The position numbers were made by a program, and so were the translations under genes. Positions 34,331 to 42,093 of a DNA stretch of 45,434 nucleotides are shown one piece after another (the first letter of the stretch is position 1; the number at the start of each line of letters is the position of its first letter). The notes below the pieces were generated by a model. The model made no database searches, had not been told where the DNA came from, and saw only the letters and a program-made list of their open reading frames with translations. The stretch is from an uncultured Lachnospiraceae bacterium (GTDB lineage: Bacteria > Bacillota > Clostridia > Lachnospirales > Lachnospiraceae). The DNA lies in NCBI GenBank assembly GCA_900550235.1, contig URRQ01000014.1, positions 1 through 45,434 of the forward strand, in the 5' to 3' direction.

Positions 34331-36386
34331 AAAGTGTAGAGTCTTCGTCCGATTCTTCAATTAACGACATAAGACGAGAATCAGTTTCAGCAACAAACTC
34401 CATAAGGTCATCGATTGCTTTTTTCTCTTCTGGAAAAAGCTCTGAAATTATAAGTGCCTTTGGTATCAGTTTTCCTTCCCATCCAGCAACCTTAAGTTCA
34501 GGATTGCCATTTGCATCAGTTTTCTTTGTCTCTTTCATGATGTTTTCAGTTTCTCTTGCAATACCATAACCAGCTTCTTCAGAAACAATCATGCTTACAT
34601 CATCGCTAAGAACTTCGTTCCAGTAAGCAAGAAGCACTTGATATACATCATATTTATTTATAAGGGTAAGCCCTTCAAATTCCTTCAAAATAACTTGAGC
34701 TAATTCTACTATCAGTTCTTTTGCAGATACGCCTAATTCCAGTGTTTTAAGTTTCATATCAGCGTAATCTTTCCAATGTGAAAAAGCTTCATCAATCATT
34801 TCTCCATAAGCAGCAAACTCAGCATTTGAATATGATGTCTGACGAATTACATCCTCTGCAACATTAAGCTTATAATATCCTTCGCTGAATACGCCAAGAA
34901 GCTCATTTTTGAGCGTAGGGAATGAAGACCAGAAACGGTCTAATGCGTCAATATCAGCTGCAGGAATACCACCATGAATATGTGCATAAATGTTTTGGAT
35001 ATCTTCTGGGTCAGAAGAGTCGATATAACGAGAAATATTCAAGTTATATCCGTTCTTTTCTTTAATTTCTTTATTCGGAACAAAACGTGCATACTTAGGG
35101 TCAGTTGTTATCTGCTCGTTAAAAGTTGTAACAATACGATAAATATCCTGCTCGCGAAGTCTGTTTTTACTTCCATCTTTTACATAACCTTTTCCTGCAT
35201 CAATCATAAAGATACCGGCACGATTTTCTGCACCTTCCTTATCAATTACAAGGATACAAGCAGGTATACCAGTTCCATAGAAAAGGTTTGGAGGAAGACT
35301 GATAATCCCTTTAATCCAGCCTTTATCAACGATTGTCTGTCTGATGGTAGCTTCTGCATTTCCTCTGAACAATACACCGTGAGGAAGAATAACTGCCGCT
35401 TTTCCTGTAGACTTCAAAGTTTTTAAGATATGCATTAACCATGCATAGTCACCATTCTTTTCAGGTGGAGTATCTCCATAGCCTGAGAATCTGCCAAATT
35501 CTTTTAAACCATCTGACCAGTTCTTGAGTGAGAATGGAGGATTTGCAACGATATAATCAAAACGTTCAAGTTCTGATGGGTCGTCAGCTTTTATAAACTG
35601 AGGGTCAGAGAATGTGTTTCCAGCCATGATTTTGATTGTGGCCTTATTATGAAGAACTGCATTCATCTTTGCCAAACCTGCTGTTGAGCCATCCTTTTCC
35701 TGACCATATCCAGAAATCTCAAATGGCGCTTCGGCTAAAGCACGAATCAAAAGCGAACCACTACCACATGCAGGGTCACATACTGTAGCATCATGGTCCG
35801 TACATTTATCAATTCCGATAATTTTAGCAAGAATACGAGATACTTCTGCTGGAGTATAGAATTGTCCCTTGCTCTTACCACTTTCGGAAGCAAAGTTTCT
35901 CATCAAATACTCATAAGCATCGCCAATAATGTCGTCACCTTCAGCTTTGTTTTTAGAGAAATCTAATTCTGGACGCTGGAAAATAGCAATAAGCTTAGTA
36001 AGTTTATCCACCATCTCCTGTCCTTTACCGATTTTTGCTTCATCATTAAAATGTGCAATATCAATAACACCCTTCAAGCTTTCGTTTACTTCAGCAAGAC
36101 GAGCAATTACTTTATCAATTCCTTCACCAATATTCTTCTTGTTTTTAAGCGCAATAAAATCGTCGAAAGAACAACCAGTTCTTTTTTCAGGGTCAGAATT
36201 CGGGTCATGTGCTTTATCAAAAACGGTCAAATCTCCGTACTTCTGTCCCTTGTATTTATCTGTTACATACTTCATAAACAAAAGAGTCAGTATGTAATCT
36301 TTATATTGTGATGCATCCATTCCTCCACGTAATGCATCGCAGCTCGCCCAAAGTGAACTGTATAATTCCGTTTTCTTTACTGCCAT
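34302..36386 (-). CDS. hsdM: Type I restriction-modification DNA methyltransferase subunit (HsdM), C-terminus replaced
   Basis: This is a 694-residue N6-adenine methyltransferase. The N-terminal HsdM helical domain is YSSLWASCDALRGGMDASQYKDYILTLLFMKYV. The SAM motif is TVCDPACGSGSLLIRAL (near 205) and the catalytic motif is YIVANPPFSL (near 285). The protein otherwise looks complete. Its last residues, STLWKDYSVFDW, come from the joined ImmA/IrrE fragment and replace the natural end. No HsdS or HsdR gene is in the window, so it is an orphan. A small HTH gene lies directly upstream. It starts behind AAGGAGA. Confidence 0.85.
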   Translation of the reverse strand: MAVKKTELYSSLWASCDALRGGMDASQYKDYILTLLFMKYVTDKYKGQKYGDLTVFDKAHDPNSDPEKRTGCSFDDFIALKNKKNIGEGIDKVIARLAEVNESLKGVIDIAHFNDEAKIGKGQEMVDKLTKLIAIFQRPELDFSKNKAEGDDIIGDAYEYLMRNFASESGKSKGQFYTPAEVSRILAKIIGIDKCTDHDATVCDPACGSGSLLIRALAEAPFEISGYGQEKDGSTAGLAKMNAVLHNKATIKIMAGNTFSDPQFIKADDPSELERFDYIVANPPFSLKNWSDGLKEFGRFSGYGDTPPEKNGDYAWLMHILKTLKSTGKAAVILPHGVLFRGNAEATIRQTIVDKGWIKGIISLPPNLFYGTGIPACILVIDKEGAENRAGIFMIDAGKGYVKDGSKNRLREQDIYRIVTTFNEQITTDPKYARFVPNKEIKEKNGYNLNISRYIDSSDPEDIQNIYAHIHGGIPAADIDALDRFWSSFPTLKNELLGVFSEGYYKLNVAEDVIRQTSYSNAEFAAYGEMIDEAFSHWKDYADMKLKTLELGVSAKELIVELAQVILKEFEGLTLINKYDVYQVLLAYWNEVLSDDVSMIVSEEAGYGIARETENIMKETKKTDANGNPELKVAGWEGKLIPKALIISELFPEEKKAIDDLMEFVAETDSRLMSLIEESDEDSTLWKDYSVFDW

Positions 36387-36416
36387 AATCCGTGTCTCCT
36401 TTAGATTAATCTTCCG

Positions 36417-36611
36417 TTAGTCAATAGCACTTTTTCCGCTCTTTACCCACGCATCAAGTTCAGAACATTTAAACTTCCACTGTTTTCCGATTTTATGAGC
36501 TGGAATCCCTTTATTGTTACGAATCCAACCTCTTAGCGTAACCGGTTTAATGCCAAGGTACTCTGCGGCTTCTTCAATATTAATCCATTTATCATTTATA
36601 TTTTTGTCCAT
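36417..36611 (-). CDS. Excisionase-type helix-turn-helix protein
   Basis: This is a 64-residue MerR/excisionase-like winged helix. The sequence WINIEEAAEYLGIKPVTLRGWIRNNKGIPAHKIGKQWKFKCSELDAWV is the standard HTH_17 pattern, with the recognition helix at IKPVTLRGWI and the wing before the final helix. Such proteins precede type I modification genes in Lachnospiraceae or serve as excision factors. It lies 31 bases before hsdM on the same strand, so it probably regulates the locus. A site GAGAGG lies upstream. Confidence 0.8.
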   Translation of the reverse strand: MDKNINDKWINIEEAAEYLGIKPVTLRGWIRNNKGIPAHKIGKQWKFKCSELDAWVKSGKSAID

Positions 36612-36690
36612 ATCATTACCTCTCGAAGCTCGTAGTTACAATACGCCATTTAATATTATACTTACAACGAAGTCGAAAAACAAGGTGTTT

Positions 36691-36710
36691 GTTGATATTT
36701 GTTGATATTT
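36691..36710 (+). repeat. Short tandem direct repeat
   Basis: Two exact copies of GTTGATATTT lie end to end (36691-36700, 36701-36710). It may be an operator or a leftover iteron upstream of the HTH gene. Function unknown. Confidence 0.4.
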
Positions 36711-36769
36711 AACATCATTTTCGTTATATTGACTAAACTAAAAAATTTTTATCACTATTTTTTACCCTG

Positions 36770-36797
36770 CCGGACATGTATGTGTCCGGTCTTTTTT
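36770..36797 (+). terminator. Plus-strand terminator hairpin
   Basis: CCGGACA (36770-36776) and TGTCCGG (36783-36789) pair with a six-base loop and are followed by TCTTTTTT. No plus-strand gene remains before it; it probably came with the phage remnant. A second, weaker hairpin GGACAT-AACC-ATGTCC lies at 36862-36877, followed by GGGGTTTT. Confidence 0.7.
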
Positions 36798-36911
36798 ATT
36801 TGAATCTTCTTGCATTTCTTAAATTCAACTATCTGATTTCACTCAATTACCCCTGAAAAAAGGACATAACCATGTCCGGGGTTTTAGTTTCGATATCTGG
36901 CATATTTATAG

Positions 36912-37222
36912 CAGTTAATTAGAACTCGTCCCGGACAAGACGTTAAACTGTCTGGCTCAACTATCAATTCACCATCTTCGTGGCCACGTGGTGTGTTTGC
37001 AGTTGATAGGAAGAGAGTTGATTTCTCTCGCTGGGTTGAACAGGGCTTCGGTACTACAACATCGGCGACCGTGGTACTCGTTCCTTCAAGCAGCTTACTG
37101 AGCTTTTTGCTGGTAACGGTATGATTGGCTTTGTTGCTAAGGAACGTGTCGATGGTAAGCTTATCCTTCCTGAAGCAGTACAGATTTTGAAGATTGGCAG
37201 CACTACTACTGCTAAGGCTTAA
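36912..37222 (+). pseudogene. Frameshifted C-terminal fragment of a phage major capsid-like protein
   Basis: In the first frame the sequence reads LIRTRPGQDVKLSGSTINS, then PRGVFAVDRKRVDFSRWVEQGF up to about 37049. After a one-base loss the next frame continues RYYNIGDRGTRSFKQL, then FAGNGMIGFVAKERVDGKLILP, EAVQILKIGSTTTAKA and stops at 37222. FVA.ERVDGKL.LPEAVQILK is the usual end of HK97-like or related capsid proteins. I judge capsid from this and from the connector start that follows; the exact family is uncertain. It is read opposite to its neighbours and both ends are cut. Confidence 0.55.
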
Positions 37223-37290
37223 GAAATCTAACAGCGGTGCCATTCAAGCTAGAGTGGCATCGCTTATTTCTTGATTGGAGGCGATGAGCA

Positions 37291-37347
37291 ATGCTTGTAA
37301 CACTAGAAGAAATGAAGAATTATCTGCGAGTGGATCCTCAAACTTAA
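37291..37347 (+). pseudogene. First codons of a phage head-tail connector-like gene
   Basis: Behind GGAGGCGATGAGCA an ATG begins MLVTLEEMKNYLRVD, the usual start of gp6-like head-tail connector proteins placed after the capsid gene. It breaks at GGATCC (37332-37337), where VirB4 stub sequence begins on the other strand. Confidence 0.5.
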
Positions 37348-37489
37348 ATGTCTTTGCATACTTGTTCTTTCCCACAAGGAAAACGCCATCCTCCCAGATC
37401 GTCTTAATCGGGATTACCGATTGCACCGATTTGGGTACGACAAATTTTTCCTTATCCTGCTTAAACAGATTTTTCAGTGTCTTAATCAT
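37332..37489 (-). pseudogene. N-terminal stub of a VirB4-type conjugation ATPase
   Basis: From the ATG at 37489 (site AAGGAGG) the frame reads MIKTLKNLFKQDKEKFVVP, then SVQSVIPIKTIWEDGVFLVG and KYAKTFKFED. This is the N-terminus of VirB4/TraE-like ATPases of Gram-positive conjugative elements, which are about 800 residues. After residue 52 the sequence becomes unrelated, at the GGATCC junction with the phage fragment; the open frame continues to 37244 in that foreign sequence. Its start overlaps prgI by eight bases, the normal arrangement. Transfer would not work with this stub alone. Confidence 0.75.
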
Positions 37490-37910
37490 ACGATACCTCC
37501 TTGCTCTTTTGAGATTTCTTTCTCTGTCTACTCTTTTGCTTTCTGCGGATACGGATACCCAGAGCTTCTTTTTCGTGGATGTCAATCGTTTCTTTTAAGG
37601 CTTCATAGTAAAGATTATCTGGGGAAAACAACAGCTTTTTCGGCATGATAAACTCTGATTTTATCCACGCCCAGACGAACTGCTCCGCTGTCATCCCGTT
37701 GTACTTGATAAAACCCAACGCTGCAAAAGGCGAAGCTCCTAAAATACACATCCAGCTTAATGTTTCCGTGCCAAAGTAGGGACGGAGAAGAAAATACAAA
37801 GCCACCGCCACGCCGCAGGCAAGGACAGAAAAAATGAACTGCCGCATCGACAGTCCAAAAAACATACTTTCCGTATAGTTACGGATCTCCTTATTTATCT
37901 TGACCTCCAT
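37482..37910 (-). CDS. PrgI-family conjugal transfer membrane protein
   Basis: This is a 142-residue protein. MEVKINKEIRNYTESMFFGLSMRQFIFSVLACGVAVALYFLLRPYFG is the PrgI-family start, with two membrane segments (about 27-42 and 52-70). The C-terminal tail is basic (RIRRKQKSRQRKKSQKSK). In Tn1549-like elements PrgI lies just before virB4 and is part of the mating channel. Here virB4 follows at the expected eight-base overlap but is cut after 52 codons. Confidence 0.88.
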   Translation of the reverse strand: MEVKINKEIRNYTESMFFGLSMRQFIFSVLACGVAVALYFLLRPYFGTETLSWMCILGASPFAALGFIKYNGMTAEQFVWAWIKSEFIMPKKLLFSPDNLYYEALKETIDIHEKEALGIRIRRKQKSRQRKKSQKSKEVSYD

Positions 37911-37911
37911 A

Positions 37912-38148
37912 TTAACACCATCCCTTCCTAACCTCTCCTGTTGCTATAAAAAGGATGCTGCGTTTTGGAATATAAAACACTCCAGAAACAGCATCTCCTA
38001 TTTCAAATATTTTGTTGTCGTCTGCCTTTTGGAATTTTCCCACCAGTCCTTTTTCAACAGGCAGGTCGTATTCTTCTGACGCTTCAATCACTTCTCCATT
38101 CAGTAAATGGATACGATAAATCTGGTAATATTTTTCTTCTTTCTTCAT
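37912..38148 (-). CDS. Small conjugative-element protein, unknown function
   Basis: This is a 78-residue protein beginning MKKEEKYYQIYRIHLLNGEVIEASEEYDLP at 38148; in-frame methionines upstream lack a ribosome site, whereas AAGGAAAGG lies before this one. It is mostly beta-strand in character, with GDAVSGVFYIPKRSILFIATGEV near the end. I do not recognise a family with certainty. It stands between the toxin-antitoxin pair and prgI, one base before the latter, and probably travels with the conjugative element. Confidence 0.55.
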   Translation of the reverse strand: MKKEEKYYQIYRIHLLNGEVIEASEEYDLPVEKGLVGKFQKADDNKIFEIGDAVSGVFYIPKRSILFIATGEVRKGWC

Positions 38149-38187
38149 TTCTATCATCCTTTCCTTGTTGATACTTTTAGACATAAA

Positions 38188-38218
38188 AAAATCGCCACCC
38201 AACTGTAAGTGACGATTT
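38188..38218 (-). terminator. Terminator of the toxin-antitoxin operon
   Basis: On the minus strand AAATCGTCAC and GTGGCGATTT pair (one G-U) and are followed by TTTTTT. Confidence 0.75.
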
Positions 38219-38236
38219 CTAAAAGTTATTTTGTTG

Positions 38237-38554
38237 CTATCGAATGAGCCAACTGTAATCCTTACGGCAATCTAAGATATACTCCACATACACCGTATCA
38301 TCTTGTATTTGATAGAGGACAAGATACCACTTCTCAATAAACATCTTGTGATATTTATTCGGTGTGATATAGGGTTCTTCAAAAAATGGAAAACGCTGCG
38401 GCATCTGGCAGAGGGAACGCATAGCGGTCATAATCTCTTTCTTTTTTGCCGCTGCTGCTTCTTTGTTGACCTGTGCCATAAAACGGATATGTGTTCCCAA
38501 CATTCTCTTTGCCCTGTCAGAAACAATGACTTTGTATCTCTTGCTCTCTGTCAT
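38237..38554 (-). CDS. RelE/ParE-family toxin
   Basis: This is a 105-residue toxin of the ParE/RelE superfamily. MTESKRYKVIVSDRAKRMLGTHIRFMAQVNKEAA is the usual N-terminal helical hairpin, and MFIEKWYLVLYQIQDDTVYVEYILDCRKDYSWLI is the C-terminal beta-sheet. Family members cut ribosomal mRNA (RelE) or inhibit gyrase (ParE); the type cannot be decided from sequence alone. The antitoxin gene stops three bases upstream. The pair probably maintains the mobile element. Confidence 0.88.
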   Translation of the reverse strand: MTESKRYKVIVSDRAKRMLGTHIRFMAQVNKEAAAAKKKEIMTAMRSLCQMPQRFPFFEEPYITPNKYHKMFIEKWYLVLYQIQDDTVYVEYILDCRKDYSWLIR

Positions 38555-38557
38555 ACG

Positions 38558-38824
38558 CTACACCTCTGCAATCACATCATCAAGGTAAGCGTCCAGTTCA
38601 TCAAGCGTACAGCCAACTCTGCCTGCCATTCTATCTTCCTCTACTGCCAAAAGTTCCTCACGCAGCTTCAGCATTTTTTCCCTGCGGTTATAAGTTTCAA
38701 TATCCATAACGACTAAATCTCCCTCGCCGTTCTTGGTAAGGAAAATCGGCTCTGCGGTCTTTCTGCACATATCGGCAATCTCGTTGTAATTCTGGCGGAT
38801 TGCTGCGGATGGACGAATATTCAT
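38558..38824 (-). CDS. Phd/YefM-family antitoxin
   Basis: This is an 88-residue antitoxin. The start at 38824 has a strong AGAAGGAGG site. MNIRPSAAIRQNYNEIADMCRKTAEPIFLTKNGEGDLVVMDIETY is the Phd/YefM DNA-binding domain, and the acidic, helical C-terminus (LTL-DELDAYLDDVIAEV) would bind the toxin. It normally represses its own promoter with the toxin as co-repressor. The pair lies between parA and prgI of the conjugative element. Confidence 0.9.
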   Translation of the reverse strand: MNIRPSAAIRQNYNEIADMCRKTAEPIFLTKNGEGDLVVMDIETYNRREKMLKLREELLAVEEDRMAGRVGCTLDELDAYLDDVIAEV

Positions 38825-38919
38825 AACAAAACCTCCTTCTCGTATATTAGATAGTATTATTCTACCCATATTATACTCATTTCATACAACCAAGTCAATA
38901 CGCACAGAAAAATTTTGCA

Positions 38920-39885
38920 TTACAATCCCATCATTTCACGCACTACTCGGTCTGCCATTTTGACCGCACCGACTAAGATGAGCATATTAAAAATCAACTC
39001 GCCTACATAACTCCACACCATCGTAACCGCCGCCGCATCAGGATTGACTACGGGCGGTGCTGCGGCAAAGAGAGAAAAGATAATACAGGCAAGCACAATG
39101 ATCGCTCCCTCAAGGCAGACCGCCGAATAACTCTTGATAAAACTCTTGCCAACACTCTGGCTCGGCTCTCCTGCAAAGGCAGATAACGGCACAGGTGCAA
39201 TGGCGGTATAAAGATAGAGCTTAAAAAACCTGCCGTACACCGACATAATCATAATGAACGACAATACCGTAATAAACAGACCGCCGATCAAGGTGACTGC
39301 CCAAAGGGGAATTGTCATTAAGATACCGTCAATCCGAAGATGGGGATTGATCTGCCGCCTGACTTTTGACACGGAGCGAAGCAATAACTCCAGACCTTTC
39401 GCAGAAAGATAATGCGGCTGTGTCGGGATAACCACACTGTCAGCCGCCGCCAATGCGTTGATTGTCAGCATACCCAAACTCGGCATACAATCAATAAGCA
39501 CATAGTCGTAATTCTTTTTGACCTCGTTAATACAAGCCGTCAGAACACGCTCACGGCTGATTGCATTGATAAGCCTTACTTCCAGACCTGATAACTCAAT
39601 ATTTGAGGGTAACAGATCAACACCCTCGCTGTGGTGCAGGATACCTTTCTGAACATCAAAAGGTTTATCGTCGATGATGTCCTGCATAATCGTCGCAAGG
39701 GATATGGGCAAATCATCTGGTCGTGGATAGCCAAGCGACATTGTAAGATTCGCCTGTGCGTCTGCATCCACAAGCAGGACTTTCTTCCCCTGCTTCGATA
39801 AACACACACCCAGATTGACGGCTGTGGTGGTCTTACCGACACCGCCTTTCTGATTGGTCAGAGCGATCACTTTGCAATTTGACAT
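38920..39885 (-). CDS. Chimera of ParA (N-terminal) and TrbL/VirB6-like (C-terminal)
   Basis: This is a 321-residue frame. Residues 1-190 are a ParA/Soj ATPase: NQKGGVGKTTTAVNLG (Walker A), LLVDADAQAN, and YVLIDCMPSLGMLT. From about residue 191 the sequence switches to a membrane protein, TIPLWAVTLIGGLFITVLSF, then KLYLYTAIAPVPLSAFAG and VKMADRVVREMMGL, which fits the C-terminus of the TrbL/VirB6-like channel protein normally found before prgI. The junction (about 39315) is in frame. The ParA part lacks its last third. This looks like an internal deletion that removed everything between parA and trbL of a conjugative element. The product is probably not functional as either parent. Confidence 0.7.
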   Translation of the reverse strand: MSNCKVIALTNQKGGVGKTTTAVNLGVCLSKQGKKVLLVDADAQANLTMSLGYPRPDDLPISLATIMQDIIDDKPFDVQKGILHHSEGVDLLPSNIELSGLEVRLINAISRERVLTACINEVKKNYDYVLIDCMPSLGMLTINALAAADSVVIPTQPHYLSAKGLELLLRSVSKVRRQINPHLRIDGILMTIPLWAVTLIGGLFITVLSFIMIMSVYGRFFKLYLYTAIAPVPLSAFAGEPSQSVGKSFIKSYSAVCLEGAIIVLACIIFSLFAAAPPVVNPDAAAVTMVWSYVGELIFNMLILVGAVKMADRVVREMMGL

Positions 39886-40042
39886 ATAGCGTCCTCCTTT
39901 CGCTTTTATTTAGCCGCTTTGTCAAAGGCGGCTATGTACTTCGCTCTGAACGCAAGAAAGCCGACTGGCTGTTACACCAATCGGCTATGTATCCATTTCT
40001 ATATATAGAAGAACGGTCAGGGTACTCAAATGTGCAATAAGG

Positions 40043-40084
40043 GTAAAAAAATAAGCGTACCACTATTTCTAATGATACGCTTAT
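40043..40084 (-). terminator. Terminator of the serine recombinase pair
   Basis: On the minus strand ATAAGCGTA (40084-40076) and TACGCTTAT (40059-40051) pair and are followed by TTTTTTT. It lies just after the second recombinase stop. Confidence 0.75.
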
Positions 40085-40089
40085 GACTA

Positions 40090-42093
40090 TTAAATCACCT
40101 CAAAATGCTTCAAAGCGTCCTTTATCGCTTCCACTTTCTCTGCCGTCGGATGTTTCCTCGGATGTTTCAGTTCTTCTACCGCATTAGGAGCATCATACAT
40201 CGGCAAGCCTAAAGCCCTTTTTACCTCCGCAATATATGCGGTATGTACCTTGAAGCCATATTTCGCTTCTATGTACTCCTTTATCATTTTGTAGGTAACT
40301 CTCTCTTTTGGCTTATACGCTTCTGCTCTTTTAGCAATATTATCAAGCGGCACTTTGCCCTCACCCTCACCAAACTCGACTTTTACATTGATTACACTGT
40401 CAGGCTTTTTGTGGGAAAGCAGTACTACCGTCTCGACTGTTGTTTCATTGAGCAACCGAATTGCTCTACCCTCTTTACCATCATAATATATCGGGAACTT
40501 GAAGTCGATCTCATCTACGATGCGCTCGTTTGTCTTTTTGTCCGGATATATCGTTATACTTTCTATGAAGTTCTGGAAGAACTCCTTCTTTTCAAGGTCT
40601 GACATTTTGAAGTAGATATCGTCAAAGTGTTCTAAGACCTTGTAAAGTTCCTGTGCCGTCAGATGCTCTCCGTACACTGCATTGATTTTATCAGTTATAT
40701 CCTGAATGGCATCCTCGACCTCGCTGATCTTATCATACAGGTTATCCAGCCTGTCCTGCATATCCTGATACTTTCGATCATAGTGCCTGTCGTTCACATC
40801 CAGAGCATCTAACATATCAGTCAGCTTTTTCTTTGCACCGGATAATTGTCTGAGCTGTCCTCGAAGCTTCTCTCTTTCGGCTTCTAGCTGGCTAACATCA
40901 ACCTTCTGCCTCAGCTTGTCCTGTATGAAGCCCATGAAGCTTTCATCATTGACCATATCGCTGATGACTGCTTCTATCTGATGATTCAGCTCGTCCTGGT
41001 TCAGAGAAGGTTTGTAGTCGCAGAAATGATCTTCATCAATCTTCTTTCTGTGAAGGCACCTGTAATAGAAATCATCCTTATACTCGCCGCTCTTCTTGTT
41101 CTTTCGCCTTCGGACGGTTCCTGCAAGGCCCGTCCCGCAGATCGGACATTTGATAATACCTGAAAGGATATGCTCGTGGTCAAGGCTGTGAGTCTTGTTC
41201 CACTTTACCCCCATTTCTTTCCGCTTTGCCTGAGCGGCTTCCCATAATTCATCACTAATGATAGCATCGTGCTTGCCTTCAGCAATCAAAGGATTATCAA
41301 CCTTTACCCTATGATACTGATCCCTGGTTCCCTTAACCTTTTCCGTTGTGCTCTTACCGTAAGCAATCTTTCCGACATAGACCGGATTATCAAGGATTCG
41401 CGCCAGGAAGGTTCTGGTGAAATAATTGTTTTCCTGAGCCCGTGTTTTCTTCTTGGTATAACCATGCTGATTCAGATAATTGCAGATGGAGTCAAGTCCC
41501 ATATCTTCATGAACATATTTCTGGAAGATAATCCTGACCACTTCTGCATCCGTCGGATCAATGGTTATGGTGTCATTCTCCTTATCAAGATTGTAACCAA
41601 ATGGAGCTTGTCCGCCATTCCATTTTCCTTCACGAGCTTTCTGCTTTCGGCCTTCCATCGTCTGGACCAGAATATTCTCACGTTCAATCTCAGCTACAGC
41701 AGATAATACTGTGATTGTAAGCTTTCCGGAATCCTTCGATGAATCAATGCCATCCTCAACGCATATCAGATTAACGCCAAAGTCTTGAATATACTGAAGA
41801 GAATTCAACACATCTGCTGCGTTACGCCCGAAGCGGGACAGTTTGAATACCAGAATGTATTTTACCCCATCACGGTCATTCGCCACGTCCTGAAGCATCT
41901 GTGTAAACTCAGGCCGTCCGATTATACTCTTACCTGACTTACCTGCATCACAGTACTCTCTAACTATCTCCATGTGCTGAAAATCAGCGAACTTTGTAAG
42001 TCTTTCCTTTTGAGCTTCGAGACTGTACCCCTCAACCTGCATTGAGGTGGACACTCTCATATAAATATAGCATCTGTCTTTTTTAGCTTTCAT
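40090..42093 (-). CDS. Large serine recombinase B
   Basis: This is a 667-residue large serine recombinase, for integration and excision of a mobile element. The resolvase catalytic domain (1-150) has YIYMRVSTSMQVEG with the serine nucleophile, and FKLSRFGRNAADVL. The recombinase domain (about 165-290) includes GGQAPFGYNLDKEN. The zinc ribbon has CPICGTGLAG and later CLHRKK..FC. A long coiled coil (about 395-480) follows. Its C-terminus (about 553-667) reads VETVVLLSHKKPD, then RVTYKMIKEYIEAKYGFKV and HTAYIAEVKRALGL. This tail recalls RlmD ends and a module of the other recombinase. It starts inside the end of recombinase A (11-base overlap). Confidence 0.93.
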   Translation of the reverse strand: MKAKKDRCYIYMRVSTSMQVEGYSLEAQKERLTKFADFQHMEIVREYCDAGKSGKSIIGRPEFTQMLQDVANDRDGVKYILVFKLSRFGRNAADVLNSLQYIQDFGVNLICVEDGIDSSKDSGKLTITVLSAVAEIERENILVQTMEGRKQKAREGKWNGGQAPFGYNLDKENDTITIDPTDAEVVRIIFQKYVHEDMGLDSICNYLNQHGYTKKKTRAQENNYFTRTFLARILDNPVYVGKIAYGKSTTEKVKGTRDQYHRVKVDNPLIAEGKHDAIISDELWEAAQAKRKEMGVKWNKTHSLDHEHILSGIIKCPICGTGLAGTVRRRKNKKSGEYKDDFYYRCLHRKKIDEDHFCDYKPSLNQDELNHQIEAVISDMVNDESFMGFIQDKLRQKVDVSQLEAEREKLRGQLRQLSGAKKKLTDMLDALDVNDRHYDRKYQDMQDRLDNLYDKISEVEDAIQDITDKINAVYGEHLTAQELYKVLEHFDDIYFKMSDLEKKEFFQNFIESITIYPDKKTNERIVDEIDFKFPIYYDGKEGRAIRLLNETTVETVVLLSHKKPDSVINVKVEFGEGEGKVPLDNIAKRAEAYKPKERVTYKMIKEYIEAKYGFKVHTAYIAEVKRALGLPMYDAPNAVEELKHPRKHPTAEKVEAIKDALKHFEVI

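Noticed and set aside
36884..37243. Minus-strand open frame of 119 codons opposite the capsid remnant
   Set aside because: The plus strand gives recognisable capsid sequence, and the minus frame is only its shadow.
37244..37331. Continuation of the VirB4 frame beyond the GGATCC junction
   Set aside because: This is read-through into reversed phage sequence and is not part of VirB4.
40981..41183. Small open frames on both strands inside the serine recombinase gene
   Set aside because: They lie within the zinc-ribbon coding part and have no site or recognisable product.
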